Shown here one piece after another: positions 1-10,015 of a stretch of DNA of 64,000 nucleotides (the first letter of the stretch is position 1; each line of letters begins with the position of its first letter). Source of the DNA: Bin52 sp965243345 (lineage in GTDB: Bacteria; Pseudomonadota; Alphaproteobacteria; Thalassobaculales; Thalassobaculaceae); NCBI GenBank assembly GCA_965243345.1, contig CBDEUR010000003.1:3658001-3722000 (forward strand), read 5' to 3'. The notes below the pieces were generated by a model. That model was not told where the DNA came from. It saw nothing but the letters and a program-made list of their open reading frames with translations, and did no database searches. The position numbers were made by a program, and so were the translations under genes.

Positions 1-366
1 ATCGAGGACCGGGACGCCGACTACTCCGACCTCGATGCCAATTCGCTCATCGCCGACAACGCCTGGTGCGGCGGTATCGTGCTCGGCGCCGAGAGTGCCG
101 GCTGGCGCGACCTCGACCTGGCGACGGTTCCGGTCTCCCTGGACTACAACGGCGAGACCGAGACCGCGGTCACCGGCGCCGCCATGGGTTCACCGCTCGC
201 GTCCCTCGCCTTCCTTGCCAACCTGCTCGCCCGGCAGGGCCGCCCGCTCAGGGCCGGTGAACTGGTCATGACCGGATCGACCCTGGCGACGCGGTTTGCC
301 GTATCTGGCGACACCGCCCGGTATACCGTAGAAGGCATCGGGTCGGTCGAACTGCGGGTGACATGA
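1..366 (+). CDS. 2-keto-4-pentenoate hydratase/FAH-fold family protein, 5' end outside window
   Basis: This is the C-terminal 121 residues of a gene entering from the left edge. The readable part has the pattern of the MhpD-like hydratase/decarboxylase branch of the fumarylacetoacetase fold: a strand with VSLDYNG, a GAAMGSP turn, the helix ASLAFLANLLARQG and the segment LRAGELVMTGS. Such enzymes hydrate or decarboxylate 2-keto-dienoates in meta-cleavage and sugar-acid pathways. It is followed after 27 bp by a stress-protein gene, an SDR and a 2-hydroxyacid dehydrogenase on the same strand, which fits a catabolic operon. The metal-binding N-terminal half is not visible, so the substrate cannot be named. 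Confidence 0.75.
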   Translation: MEDRDADYSDLDANSLIADNAWCGGIVLGAESAGWRDLDLATVPVSLDYNGETETAVTGAAMGSPLASLAFLANLLARQGRPLRAGELVMTGSTLATRFAVSGDTARYTVEGIGSVELRVT

Positions 367-393
367 CTGGCACGACGCAGCAAGGAGAAGCAG

Positions 394-1209
394 ATGAGAC
401 GGATTCTTCTGCCATTCGGATCGGACTCGGCCGACGATGCGCCGGTCACGGCGGCGGCGGCGCTCGCGCGACGGCACGGCAGCCGGATCACCGCCATGTT
501 CTGTCCGCGATTGCCCGACCCGGTCATCGTCGACCCGATGAGCGGAGGCGTGGTTTCCTATGACGGGCTCGACGGCGAACTCGAGACGCACCGGGACGCT
601 GCCGTGGCCCGGATCCGCGAACGGATCGCGGCCTGCGACCCGCCGATGGCCGCGGACGCGGTCAACGTCGACATGTCCGCCATCTCCAACTGGCGCCAGG
701 TCGGCGAGGCGGCACGTGTCCATGACGTCTCGCTGTACACCCGTTCCAAGGACAACCCGCACTGGCAGACGCTGTTCGAGATGGCGCTGTTCGAAGGCGG
801 CCGGCCGACGATCCTGATCCCGGAACAGTGGGAACGCCCGTTCGGCGATGTCGTCGGGATTGCCTGGAACCACTCGACCGAAACCGCCCGCGTGGTGGCG
901 CTCGCCATGCCGATCCTGCGCGCCGCCTCCCGGGTGGTCGTGATCACGGTGGAAGGCTGGGTCCATGCCGGCCCCGGCGGTGATGCCCTCGTCGACTACC
1001 TCGCAAGCCACGACATCGAGGTCCAGCTCAAGGCGGGGGCCGGCGGCGGCAACCCGGGCGCCCGTTCGCTCGATATCGCCGCCGAGGCGGGTGTCGACTT
1101 CCTGGTCAAGGGCGCCTACACCCAGAGCCGGCTGACGCAGATGATCTTCGGCGGCGCGACCAGGATCATCCTCGACCAGGCGCAGATCCCCGTGGTCTTC
1201 GCACACTGA
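394..1209 (+). CDS. Universal stress protein (UspA family)
   Basis: A 271-residue cytoplasmic protein with the start of a Usp domain (RRILLPFGSDSADDAPVTAA) and a C-terminal half ending in the family pattern GATRIILDQAQIPVVFAH. The length fits two tandem Usp-like halves; the second begins around residue 145 (FGDVVGIAWNHSTETARVV). AAGGAG lies 6 bases before the ATG. Tandem Usp proteins bind nucleotides and are usually induced by stress. Here the gene sits between catabolic enzymes, so it is probably co-transcribed with them; its own role is not evident. Confidence 0.8.
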   Translation: MRRILLPFGSDSADDAPVTAAAALARRHGSRITAMFCPRLPDPVIVDPMSGGVVSYDGLDGELETHRDAAVARIRERIAACDPPMAADAVNVDMSAISNWRQVGEAARVHDVSLYTRSKDNPHWQTLFEMALFEGGRPTILIPEQWERPFGDVVGIAWNHSTETARVVALAMPILRAASRVVVITVEGWVHAGPGGDALVDYLASHDIEVQLKAGAGGGNPGARSLDIAAEAGVDFLVKGAYTQSRLTQMIFGGATRIILDQAQIPVVFAH

Positions 1210-1234
1210 GAAAACCGGCACGGAGAATACAGCC

Positions 1235-1999
1235 ATGGGACGACTGGACGGCAAGGTCGCGATGGTCACAGGGGCCGGCGGCGGGATCGGCCGGGCAACC
1301 GCGATCCGGTTCGCGGAAGAGGGCGCGCGGGTGGCGGCTCTCGACATCGACACCGGGCGTGGGCAGGAAACGGCCGAAGAGGCCGGCGCGGCAGCGGCAA
1401 ACGGAGGTGGCGCGGTCTTCATCGAAACCGACGTGACCGACCGGGCGAGTGTCGCGGCGGCTGTTGACCGGATCGTCGGGGACTGGGGGGCGCTGCACGT
1501 GCTTCACAACAACGCCGGCGGCTCGACCCTTGCCGACGGTCCGGTTACCGAGGCGCCGGACGAGGAGTTCTGGCGTGTGATCAAGCTCGACCTGTACGGC
1601 ACCTTCGTGTGCTCGAGTCTCGCAATCCCGCGGATCGCGGCTTCTGGCGGCGGATCGGTGATCAACATGGCGTCCAACGTGGCGCTGATGGCCCTGCCGG
1701 GGCGCGACTGCTACACCGCGGCCAAGGGCGGTGTCGCGGCCGTTACGAGGTCCATGGCGGTCGAGTACGCCCCCGACCGGATCCGGGTGAACGCGATCGC
1801 ACCCTCGGTCACGCTGTCCGACCGGGTAAAGGGCATGCTGGAGAACTCGTCGGAAATCCAGAAACTGGCCGATCAGCACCTGCTCGGCTTCGGGCAGCCG
1901 ATCCACATGGCCAACCTGGCGGTCTACCTCGCATCCGACGAATCGGAGATCACCACCGGCCAGGTCATCTCCGTAGACAGCGGCGTCACGATCTACTGA
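1235..1999 (+). CDS. SDR family NAD(P)-dependent oxidoreductase
   Basis: A 254-residue classical short-chain dehydrogenase/reductase. The dinucleotide motif TGAGGGIG is at residues 12-19, NNAGG at 92-96, and the catalytic triad reads Ser147, Tyr160, Lys164. The Asp after the second strand (ALDID) suggests NAD rather than NADP. It follows the Usp gene by 25 bp and probably shares its transcript. It should oxidise or reduce a hydroxy/keto group of the operon's substrate, which cannot be identified from the sequence. Confidence 0.88.
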   Translation: MGRLDGKVAMVTGAGGGIGRATAIRFAEEGARVAALDIDTGRGQETAEEAGAAAANGGGAVFIETDVTDRASVAAAVDRIVGDWGALHVLHNNAGGSTLADGPVTEAPDEEFWRVIKLDLYGTFVCSSLAIPRIAASGGGSVINMASNVALMALPGRDCYTAAKGGVAAVTRSMAVEYAPDRIRVNAIAPSVTLSDRVKGMLENSSEIQKLADQHLLGFGQPIHMANLAVYLASDESEITTGQVISVDSGVTIY

Positions 2000-2168
2000 T
2001 CCCGGCACGAAGCGGTTCGCGCGCCCGGATTGACACGGGACCGGCGTTGGGGCTGTAGTCCCGGCTCCCTCCGGCGGATCGAAGTGTCGTGATCGACCGC
2101 TCCGGCGAGCGCCCGGTACGGGTGCGGTCCGTGATCGAAGCAACAGCAGGAACATGGAGAGATCCGGC

Positions 2169-3140
2169 ATGACCTACCGCGTGATGCTGCAGATGCCCTA
2201 CACCTCGGGCCTGAGGTCGGTGTTCGACGAACGCGACGACATCGAGGTCGAACGGTTTACCGAGCTGTCGGAGGACAACATCCTGCAGCACATCGGCAAC
2301 TACGATGCCGCGATCCTGGGCGTGGCCCCGTTTACCCGGCGGATCATCGCGAGTGCCGCCCGGCTGAAGGTCGTCGCCCGGCACGGTGTCGGCTATGACG
2401 CGGTCGACGTACCGGCGTTGACCGAGGCCGGCGTTCCGCTCGCCGTGGTCGGCACCGCGAACTCGATCACCGTCGCCGAACACTCGCTGTTCTTCATGAT
2501 GGCGCTTGCCAAGCGCGCCCTGCTGTACGACCGCGAGGTCCGCAAGGGCAACTGGAACGTCCGTTTCGACACCCCGGCATTCGACCTGGCCGGACGCACC
2601 GTGCTGATCCTCGGGTTCGGACGGATCGGCCGGCGGCTGGTTCCAATGTGCGCCGCCATGGGCATGAAGGTGCTGGTACACGACCCCTACGTGATCCAGG
2701 ACGCGATCACGACCGTGGGCGCCACCCCGGTGCAGGACTGGCGCGCGCTGCTCCCGGAGATCGACTTCCTCTCGGTCAACTGTCCGAAGAACGAGGAGAC
2801 CGACGGCATGGTCGGAACGGCCGAGCTGGCCGCGATGAAGCCGACGGCCTTCGTGGTGAACACGGCGCGTGGCAACATCGTCGACGAGAAGGCGCTCTAC
2901 GGCGCACTGCGCGACCGGGTCATCGCCGGGGCCGGGATCGACCCGTTCGTGGTCGAACCGGCGACTGCCGACGAACCGCTGTTCGAACTCGACAACATCA
3001 TCGTCTCGCCGCATTCGGCAGGGGTCACGGAGGAATCGATGTTCCGGATGGGCGCCGCCGCGGCCCGGAACGTGGTCGACTGCTTTGACGGCAGGCTTGA
3101 TCCCGACAACGTGATCAACGCCGAAGTCCTGGGGTCGTGA
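2169..3140 (+). CDS. D-2-hydroxyacid dehydrogenase (C-terminal-binding-protein/phosphoglycerate dehydrogenase-like)
   Basis: A 323-residue member of the D-isomer-specific 2-hydroxyacid dehydrogenases. The Rossmann motif GFGRIGRRL, the substrate-binding Arg in NTARGNIVDE and the catalytic His in SPHSAGVTEE are all present. The ATG at 2169 is preferred over 2154 because GGAGAG sits 7 bases before it and the 2154 ATG overlaps that site. It lies 170 bp after the SDR on the same strand. Family members reduce 2-keto acids with NADH; the natural substrate here is open. Confidence 0.85.
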   Translation: MTYRVMLQMPYTSGLRSVFDERDDIEVERFTELSEDNILQHIGNYDAAILGVAPFTRRIIASAARLKVVARHGVGYDAVDVPALTEAGVPLAVVGTANSITVAEHSLFFMMALAKRALLYDREVRKGNWNVRFDTPAFDLAGRTVLILGFGRIGRRLVPMCAAMGMKVLVHDPYVIQDAITTVGATPVQDWRALLPEIDFLSVNCPKNEETDGMVGTAELAAMKPTAFVVNTARGNIVDEKALYGALRDRVIAGAGIDPFVVEPATADEPLFELDNIIVSPHSAGVTEESMFRMGAAAARNVVDCFDGRLDPDNVINAEVLGS

Positions 3141-3157
3141 CCGGGCGGGGCGCGCCG

Positions 3158-4087
3158 TCAGCCCGCGCGCCTGCCGCTCTTCGCGAGCACGGCCTCGCGA
3201 TACCCGATGTACAGGCCTGACGCCACGATCAGTCCCGCACCCACCCAGGCCCACAGGTCGGGCAAATACCCGAACACCAGGAACCCCAGGATCGCGGAAA
3301 AGATCAGGTGGCCGTAGTTGAAGGGAGCCACGACTGACGCCGGACCCCAGCCGAGCGCGACGGTGTAGAGGTAGTGGCCGAAACCCGACAGCAGGCCGAG
3401 CGAGGCAATCATCGCGATCTCGAGTGCGCTTGTGGGCGTGTTCCAGGTACTCCACACCACCATGCTGAGCGCCAGGGTCCCGAGCAGGTTGGTGATGGTG
3501 GTGGAGGTTGCGGCATCCTCGCTCGAGGACAACCGGCGCGTGATCAGGGCGTAGAACGCGCTGGAGACGGCCGTGGCCAGGGTGAAGACGATCTGCCACG
3601 GTGTGTCGCCGAACCCCGGCCGGATGATGACCAGCGCGCCGACAAACCCGATGATGACGGCCGTCCACCGTCTCGGCCCGACCCTTTCGCCGAGAAACGG
3701 CCCCGACAGGGCGGTGATGAACACCGGGCCCAGCATGGTGATGGCGGCGGCAAGCGCCAGCGGCACCCACTTGATGGCGAGAAAGAAGCACAGCGACGAG
3801 CTGAGCAGGCAGGCAGCGCGCAGAACCTGGGCCACGGGCCGGGCCGTGCGCAGCCGCAGGAAGTGCGGGCCGCGAACCGGGGTGAAGACCACGACCATGA
3901 ACACCAGGGCGCCAGCGTAGCGCGCCCAGACCAGCTGCACCGCCCCGTAGTCGGCCCGCAGGCTCTTCACCTCGGCGTTGAGGATCGAGAACAGTGCGAC
4001 GGCGACGATCACGAACAGGATCGCCAGTCCGATGCGATCGCGGGGCCGCCCTGCGCGGCGCGAGCCCTTGTCCTGGCTTCCGGTCAT
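3158..4087 (-). CDS. EamA/DMT superfamily exporter
   Basis: A 309-residue inner-membrane protein with ten hydrophobic segments in two five-helix EamA halves, beginning after a basic N-terminus (GRPRDRIGLAILFVIVAVALF). It is transcribed toward the dehydrogenase, with an 18-bp convergent gap. Related proteins export amino acids or other small metabolites. The substrate is unknown. A second, only distantly similar EamA gene lies at 7408-8328. Confidence 0.85.
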   Translation of the reverse strand: MTGSQDKGSRRAGRPRDRIGLAILFVIVAVALFSILNAEVKSLRADYGAVQLVWARYAGALVFMVVVFTPVRGPHFLRLRTARPVAQVLRAACLLSSSLCFFLAIKWVPLALAAAITMLGPVFITALSGPFLGERVGPRRWTAVIIGFVGALVIIRPGFGDTPWQIVFTLATAVSSAFYALITRRLSSSEDAATSTTITNLLGTLALSMVVWSTWNTPTSALEIAMIASLGLLSGFGHYLYTVALGWGPASVVAPFNYGHLIFSAILGFLVFGYLPDLWAWVGAGLIVASGLYIGYREAVLAKSGRRAG

Positions 4088-5054
4088 CGGCGTGCCCGGT
4101 CTCCTGGGGCCGGATGGTGGAATGCCGCACCGAAGTACATGTCCGCTGCGCGGCAGACTGTCCCAGACCAGGCAGCGCCTGTCGACACCGGCGTTGACAG
4201 CGGTTCACCGGCATCTGGACGGGCGCGGTCCGCGCCTGCACGCGCCGGCATCCGGTCCATCCGCCCGATGGCGACCCGTTCCGGCGGGATCGCGGCCCTG
4301 CTCCTGTCACACGCAACCCGGAACCCGATCGTACCGAACCGCGTGGCTGTGTGCGTGCACGCTGACCCCGCTGATGCGCGACCCGGCGTCATGCCCGGTC
4401 CGGATCGACACGGGCTGCCTTCCCTTCCTGGCCCGGCAGGGACAGGCTGATCCGCCCCTCGGCCAGATCAATCCGTGCGGCCGAGCCGGGTCAGCAGCGA
4501 GGCGCGGTGTTTCTCCGCCATGTCAGCGAGGCGTGCCTGAGTCGCTGCGTTGGAGACGGGCGGCGCCGTTTCCGGGCGCGTCTCGACGTGCTGTCGTCGT
4601 TCATCGGGGCTTTCCCCCATCTCGACCAGTGGCGGCCGTGGCCCGCACCAGGACCCGCGCGATAGTAAATCATGAACAATAGTGGAGTTATACCGGTTAA
4701 TACAGTGAATACACAAGGAAACCGGGCGTCACTCAAGCTTCTCGCCAAACTGCGAGCGGGCACGAATTCAGCGGACGGTTGCATGGTGTGAGGGACCCGG
4801 CGGGACCGCCTCCTCCGTGCACCTTCGCCAGGTCCCGGGGCTGACGCACACGGTCTGAGTCGCCGGGCGACTCCCGCACGTCTCCGATTGTCGCGCGCCA
4901 CGCCACACCCTGGTGACCCTGCGACCGTCATCTCCCTGGAATTCGCGGCGGGGCCGGCCGCGGACCGCACGCGAAGGGGGCAGCACCGAGGCCGCCTCGG
5001 CAAGGGGCCTCACGACAACCGCCGGGCCGCCGGTGATCAGGTTGGCATCGCGGT
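4088..5054. other. Non-coding stretch between exporter and methyltransferase
   Basis: About 970 bases without a convincing gene. A local AT-rich patch at about 4665-4760 stands out from the GC-rich surroundings. A weak open frame on the minus strand (4468-4716, 82 codons) overlaps it, but has neither a recognisable family nor a good ribosome site. No clear terminator or tRNA was seen. Confidence 0.4.
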
Positions 5055-5867
5055 TCATCCCGCGGCAGATGCCGCCCGCCCGGCCCGTGCACGGATGATC
5101 CGGCAGTACTCGCCGTTCAGCTCGAAGGCAACGCAGCGCCGCCGGTTCCTGATGCAGGCATCGAGCGTTGTTCCCGAGCCCGCGAAGGGGTCGAGCACCA
5201 GCCCGTCCTCGGGGCAGCTCGCCCGGACCATGCGCTCGATGATCTCGAGCGGCTTCTGGGTCGGATGGTCCTCGCGCTCCCGGTGCTGCCTGTGCAGGCG
5301 CGACACGCTCCACACATCCTTCGGGTTGTAGCCCTTCTCCAGCCACCGGCTGCCCTCGAAGCGGCGCCGCGACCGCGCCTTGCGTGTCACGGCATCGTAC
5401 GGAATCCTGACCGCATCGATGTCGAAGTAGTACCCGGAGGTCAGCGCAAACAGCCCGATGGTGTCGTGTACCGAGGAGAACCTGCGGGTCGATCCTCCCA
5501 TGCTCGGCACCCGCCGGTCCCAGATGATCTCGTTGATCATGGTCATGTGCTGCTTCACGAACGAGAAGATTTCCGGTGCGTGCCTCCAGGTCGCAAACAG
5601 GTAGAGACTGCCGGTCGGCTTCAGCTTGGGCAGCGCGCACAGGATCCAGCTCCGGGTCCATTCCAGAAACTCGTCCTCGGAGCGCCGGTCGGACCCGTTT
5701 CCGTAATCCTTGCCAAGACGGTAGGGCGGGTCGGCGACCACCAGATCCACGGACCGGTCCGCGACCAGCGCCGCATGTTCCACGAAGTCGAGGTTGTGAA
5801 GCTCCCACCCCGTTTGCGCGGGCAGGCCATCGCACGCCGTGCTGTCAGGCATCGTCCTGTCCGGCAT
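5055..5867 (-). CDS. Site-specific DNA methyltransferase (amino-group, beta class)
   Basis: A 270-residue N6-adenine/N4-cytosine methyltransferase. The catalytic motif DPPY is near residue 47 and the AdoMet motif DPFAGSGTT near 224. This order (catalytic before AdoMet) defines the beta class, as in CcrM-like and many type II enzymes. The HPTQKP motif before the AdoMet site is also typical. No restriction endonuclease gene adjoins it, so it is probably a solitary methylase with a regulatory or protective role. An ATG five codons inside is an alternative start. Target sequence unknown. Confidence 0.88.
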   Translation of the reverse strand: MPDRTMPDSTACDGLPAQTGWELHNLDFVEHAALVADRSVDLVVADPPYRLGKDYGNGSDRRSEDEFLEWTRSWILCALPKLKPTGSLYLFATWRHAPEIFSFVKQHMTMINEIIWDRRVPSMGGSTRRFSSVHDTIGLFALTSGYYFDIDAVRIPYDAVTRKARSRRRFEGSRWLEKGYNPKDVWSVSRLHRQHREREDHPTQKPLEIIERMVRASCPEDGLVLDPFAGSGTTLDACIRNRRRCVAFELNGEYCRIIRARAGRAASAAG

Positions 5868-6048
5868 CGTCCCGCCAGTACCTCACGAAGGGGCATCATC
5901 ATTTCGCCGGGCCTGCCGGTTTGCAACGATGGCGGACCCATGCCCCGTCCGGTAACGGGACATCGCACGGCTCTCCCGCTGCACGCCGGGGGCGCGGTGC
6001 CGGGGGGCCCGGCTTGACACGCCGGGACACGGGCCGAACACTCGGACC

Positions 6049-7029
6049 ATGCTGGCCGGTATCGGAATACGGCTGCGGATGGCAGCCGCTGCCGTGGCGC
6101 TGGCGGTCTGGTTCGCTGCGCCGGAAGCGTGTGCGCACACGCAGGCGGAACCGGATACCGGGAATACCGGAAACGTCGGCTGGCTGGCGCGCGTTCTCGG
6201 GCCGGCCGTCGAATTCCAGCGCCGGGCCAACGCGGAAATCGCCGGGCACATGACCGCCCTGGACCGGGGCGACGATCTCGGCGCGTTCTTTCTGGGCCTG
6301 GCGATCGCGTTTGCCTACGGAAGTATCCACGCCTTCGGTCCGGGGCACGGCAAGTTCGTCATCGTGTCCTATTTTCTCGGCCGCGAAGCGCGGGTGGTTC
6401 GCGGGGTGGTCATGGCGGCGCAGATCGCGATCGTCCACGTCATTGCCGCGGTCGTCGTGGTCTGGCTGGCGGAGGTCGTGCTGCAGGCGGGGTTCGGAAT
6501 CGGGCTCTCCGAAGTGCCTGGCCTTCGCGCCGGGAGCTTCCTGATCATCGTCGGTATCGGCGTGTACATGCTGTACTGCGCCGTTCGCGCCTCCCTTGGC
6601 CCGAACGCGGGTGACCACGGCCACCATCACCATCACGGCCACGGCCACGGCCATCATCACCACGGGCATGGCCACCATCACCATCATGACCACGGCGGCA
6701 GGGCCGAAGGCGGGCTGCTGGCGCTGGCCGCCGGGATGGTGCCGTGTCCCGGCGCGGTCCTGATCATGCTCTATGCGGTGGCCAACGGCATGATCGTCCC
6801 GGGTTTTCTGCTCGTGGCAGCGATGTCGCTCGGGATCGGGCTGAGCATCTGCATCCTGGGAGTGGGGGCAATTCTTGCCAGGCAGACCGCGATGCGGGTC
6901 ATGGAACAGACCGGCAGCAACCGGAGCATCGGCGCGCTCCGGCACACGATGAACTATACCGGGGCGGTGTTCGTCACCCTGGTCGGGCTGGCGTCGTTCC
7001 TGGCGATGCTGGATGCCCCGATGGGCTGA
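6049..7029 (+). CDS. NicO-type nickel/cobalt transporter with His-rich loop
   Basis: A 326-residue membrane protein of the NicO/RcnA type. It has an N-terminal signal-like hydrophobic stretch, six or so membrane helices, the motif GPGHGKFVIVSYFLG, and a central cytoplasmic loop of repeated His/Gly/Asp (about residues 190-222), typical of nickel/cobalt exporters. The second conserved segment GMVPCPGAVLIML follows the loop. A TTGACA at 6014-6019 and AACACT at 6037-6042 (17-base spacer) would place the transcript start almost on the ATG, so the mRNA may be leaderless; this is a guess. Direction is inferred as efflux from similarity to RcnA. Confidence 0.85.
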   Translation: MLAGIGIRLRMAAAAVALAVWFAAPEACAHTQAEPDTGNTGNVGWLARVLGPAVEFQRRANAEIAGHMTALDRGDDLGAFFLGLAIAFAYGSIHAFGPGHGKFVIVSYFLGREARVVRGVVMAAQIAIVHVIAAVVVVWLAEVVLQAGFGIGLSEVPGLRAGSFLIIVGIGVYMLYCAVRASLGPNAGDHGHHHHHGHGHGHHHHGHGHHHHHDHGGRAEGGLLALAAGMVPCPGAVLIMLYAVANGMIVPGFLLVAAMSLGIGLSICILGVGAILARQTAMRVMEQTGSNRSIGALRHTMNYTGAVFVTLVGLASFLAMLDAPMG

Positions 7030-7407
7030 TGCCCAGCCTCACCGGACCGGCCGGCGCGACCCGGCACGATTGCTTCGGGCACAGACGGCAGCGCCTTCCG
7101 TCCCGGCCGCCATGCGCGCTCCGTCACACCGAACGCACTGATGGTACCCATCCCGCCAGCCTCCGCCTTCGCATGAACGGATGGAAAGTTGTTTGATTGC
7201 AGGACTTCACGATCCGTTTCATTCCAGGCTGCCGCGCGGCTTCCCCGACGAAACACCGCCGCGGCTGCTTCCTGCACTACTGCTCAGACGCGCGGGCCCC
7301 GCCCGCATCCGGGCTTCGCTCCAACTCCCCGGCATCGAGGACTCCGAAGCGCACGCGTGCATAGCGATGAAGGTTCGATGCCGGCGGCGATACTGGCAGG
7401 TCTTATT
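7030..7407. other. Non-coding gap between convergent transporter genes
   Basis: About 380 bases between the ends of the NicO and EamA genes, which point toward each other. No gene with family signal, ribosome site or strong terminator hairpin was recognised. Confidence 0.4.
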
Positions 7408-8328
7408 TCATCTGCCGAACCGGTCATTCCTGAATGCGTTGGCAAGGCGGGTCGCCCTGCGGGGAATTCGGCCGTCGATGAACAGCAAACCAAATCCGAT
7501 GATGGCGGCACCGGCGATTTCTGCGAGGAGTATCGGCTCGGAGAGGAACAGGTTCCCGAGTATCACCGCGGTCACGGGGATCAGCAGCGTGACCAGCATC
7601 GCGTTGCTTCCTCCGGCGCGGACGAGGATCTCGAAGAAGACAATGTACGCAAGGGCGGTTCCGAACAGAGCCAGCGCTCCCAGCGCGATCCATACCCCAA
7701 CGCCGGGAGCCGGCAGGGTCCATGGCCGGTCGACGACGGCGACCACGACCGCGATGATGAGCGTCGACGACAGGAGCTGGCAGGTCGCAGACTTGAGCGG
7801 TGCAACGCTTGCGAGATGTTGACGTCCCCAGAGTGCAGCGAATCCGTAGCTGAGCGCTCCAGACAGGCAAAGGCCGATACCGAGAAACCGTGCATCCCCC
7901 GAGAGCGCGTTCGGTCCGCTGATGATCCCGACACCGGCAATGCCCAGCAGCACCCCTGTTACCCGGTGCGTCGTCAGCCGCTCTTCCCGGAACGATGCCA
8001 TCACCAGGGCGGTGAAGAGCGGGGTCGTGGCATTCATGATGGACGCGAGGCCAACGCTGACCATGGTCTGGCCGGCGTTCAGCAAGCTGAACGGCAGCAC
8101 GTTGTTGAGCAACCCCATGATGAGGAAGGGCATCCAGGCGGAAAGGGTGCGTGGCAGGGAATGGCCGAGGAAGCATGAGAGCGCGAGGAGAGCCATCGCG
8201 GCGATACCGACCCGGGCGAGCACAACGGTCAGCGGCGGAAGCTCGACGACCGCTACGCCGACGCAGAAGAACGCACTGCCCCACAGGACCGAAAGCAGGA
8301 TCAGCAGACCCCACTCGGTGCGATTCAT
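7408..8328 (-). CDS. EamA/DMT superfamily exporter
   Basis: A 306-residue inner-membrane protein with ten predicted helices in two EamA repeats (WGLLILLSVLWGSAFF at the start of the first; FGTALAYIVFFEIL in the second). The ATG at 8328 is chosen because AGGAA lies a few bases before it; a GTG six codons upstream also keeps the frame. Members of the family export small metabolites. Nothing nearby fixes the substrate. Confidence 0.85.
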   Translation of the reverse strand: MNRTEWGLLILLSVLWGSAFFCVGVAVVELPPLTVVLARVGIAAMALLALSCFLGHSLPRTLSAWMPFLIMGLLNNVLPFSLLNAGQTMVSVGLASIMNATTPLFTALVMASFREERLTTHRVTGVLLGIAGVGIISGPNALSGDARFLGIGLCLSGALSYGFAALWGRQHLASVAPLKSATCQLLSSTLIIAVVVAVVDRPWTLPAPGVGVWIALGALALFGTALAYIVFFEILVRAGGSNAMLVTLLIPVTAVILGNLFLSEPILLAEIAGAAIIGFGLLFIDGRIPRRATRLANAFRNDRFGR

Positions 8329-8912
8329 GGTCTTGGGTTCCTGCACGCACTACCTCGCTACGAGCCGCCGCGGTGGTGACGGCGGGACAGTTGCATGGGG
8401 ATGTTGAACTCGCATTCCGATTCTTGCTGCAAAACTCGCTTGCCGTGGTTCACTTGCAGCGAGGCCGTGCGCAAACGGTCTTCGGCCCTGCGCGCCGCGC
8501 TTGGCGCGGCAGGCGCCGCTCGGGCCAATTGCCGATTGCACACCGGCTATTCTCGTCCGTCGGATTGAGTGGTCGGGAAGCGCGGCAAGGATGCCCTTCG
8601 GCTTGTGGTTCTCACACCCGAGGACCCTTCCCGGCAGAGGAATTGATCATGTCGGCGCTGACGGATGATGACGGTGCCGGTCTCGCACGCAAGCCCCGGA
8701 TTTCCGGTATCGCCGACCCGGACATCCGTGACGCCGGTATTCCGCCGCCGTCCGGCTGACCGGCACCCATGTCTGGATGAGACGCACATCCCTGTTCCGG
8801 TACCGACCCGCTCGGTGCCTCCACGGCGTTTCGCGAGACGGAATCGCCGTTTCGCCGGGCCGGCCGATTTGCCATCATGCCGGTTTCGTGGCCCACCCGG
8901 TGCGGAGACATC
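8329..8912. other. Intergenic region between divergent genes
   Basis: About 580 bases between the divergently transcribed EamA and enolase-superfamily genes. It must hold both promoters, but no clear operator or small gene could be picked out. Open frames here lack recognisable products. Confidence 0.4.
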
Positions 8913-9998
8913 ATGCCGATCACCCGTGTACAGACCGATCACTTCAGCATCCCCCTTCCCGTGGTGCTGTCCGATGCCATGCACGGCGAGATGCCGAGCT
9001 TCGAACTGGTCACGGCGCGTGTTGCCGACGAGGATGGCCGCGAGGGACTGGGATACACCTACGTGCTCGGTGCCGGTGCCAGCGCCATCCACGCCGTCAT
9101 CGAAAGGGACATCGCGCCGGTCCTTGTCGGACACGATGCCGACCGGATCGAGGCGACCTGGAAAATGCTGTGGTGGCGGCTGCACTATGCCGGGCGCGGC
9201 GGCCTCGCGATGCACGCGCTCTCGGCCGTCGACATCGCGCTGTGGGACCTGGTGGCGCAGCGCACCGGCCTGCCGCTGTGGCGGCTGCTGGGCGGCGCCG
9301 ACCCCCGGGTCGCCGCCTACGCCGGCGGCATCGACCTGCAGTTCACCCTCGATGCCCTGATCGAGCAGACTGACCGCAACCTCGCCAACGGCTTCAGGGC
9401 GATCAAGATGAAGGTGGGCCGCGACGTGCTCGGGGAGGATGTCGAACGGGTCCGGGCCATGCGCGCGCATCTCGGCGACGACTTTCCGCTGATGGTGGAT
9501 GCCAACATGCGCTGGACGGTCGACGCGGCGATCCGTGCCGCCCGGGCGTTCCGGCCGTTCGACCTGGTCTGGCTCGAGGAACCGACCATCCCGGAGGACT
9601 TTGCCGGTCACGCCCGCATCCTGGCCGAGGGCGGTGTGCCGGTATCCGCCGGCGAGAACCTGCACACGCTGCATGATTTCCAGCACATGCTGGCCGCCGG
9701 CGGCGTGAGCTACATCGAGCCCGACGTGTCGAACTGCGGCGGCATCACCGTGTGGATGAAGGTCGCGCACATGGCCGAGGCCCGCAACGTCCCGGTCACC
9801 TCGCACGGTGTCCACGACATCCATGTCCACCTGCTCGGCGCCGTCCCCAACGCCTCTTTCCTCGAGGTCCACGGATTCGGGCTGGAACGGTTCATCGAAC
9901 GCCCGCTCACCGTCGTCGACGGATATGCCACGGCGGGCAATGCGCCCGGTCACGGTATCCGCTTCGACTGGGCCGGTCTCGAACACCACCGGGCGTGA
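8913..9998 (+). CDS. Mandelate racemase/muconate lactonizing enzyme family protein (sugar-acid dehydratase-like)
   Basis: A 361-residue enolase-superfamily protein. Catalytic KMK at residues 165-167, metal ligands Asp196, Glu222 and Glu248, and the general-base His298 followed by further His residues (SHGVHDIHVH) mark the mandelate racemase subgroup, whose members mostly dehydrate sugar acids by abstracting the proton alpha to the carboxylate. The start at 8913 is chosen because GGAGA precedes it and the protein then begins at the usual N-terminal strand. The exact sugar acid is not predictable from sequence. Confidence 0.88.
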   Translation: MPITRVQTDHFSIPLPVVLSDAMHGEMPSFELVTARVADEDGREGLGYTYVLGAGASAIHAVIERDIAPVLVGHDADRIEATWKMLWWRLHYAGRGGLAMHALSAVDIALWDLVAQRTGLPLWRLLGGADPRVAAYAGGIDLQFTLDALIEQTDRNLANGFRAIKMKVGRDVLGEDVERVRAMRAHLGDDFPLMVDANMRWTVDAAIRAARAFRPFDLVWLEEPTIPEDFAGHARILAEGGVPVSAGENLHTLHDFQHMLAAGGVSYIEPDVSNCGGITVWMKVAHMAEARNVPVTSHGVHDIHVHLLGAVPNASFLEVHGFGLERFIERPLTVVDGYATAGNAPGHGIRFDWAGLEHHRA

Positions 9999-10015
9999 CC
10001 CGGCACGACCCGCAC

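Noticed and set aside
190..1422. Minus-strand frame of 410 codons across the hydratase, Usp and SDR genes
   Set aside because: Covers three recognisable genes on the other strand and has a composition typical of GC-driven artefacts.
4468..4716. 82-codon minus-strand frame as a small gene
   Set aside because: No ribosome site of quality, no family similarity and low-complexity composition outside the AT-rich patch.
6600..6700. Tandem CAC/CAT-rich repeat as a possible DNA repeat element
   Set aside because: It encodes the His-rich loop of the NicO transporter and stays in frame; it is explained by protein function.
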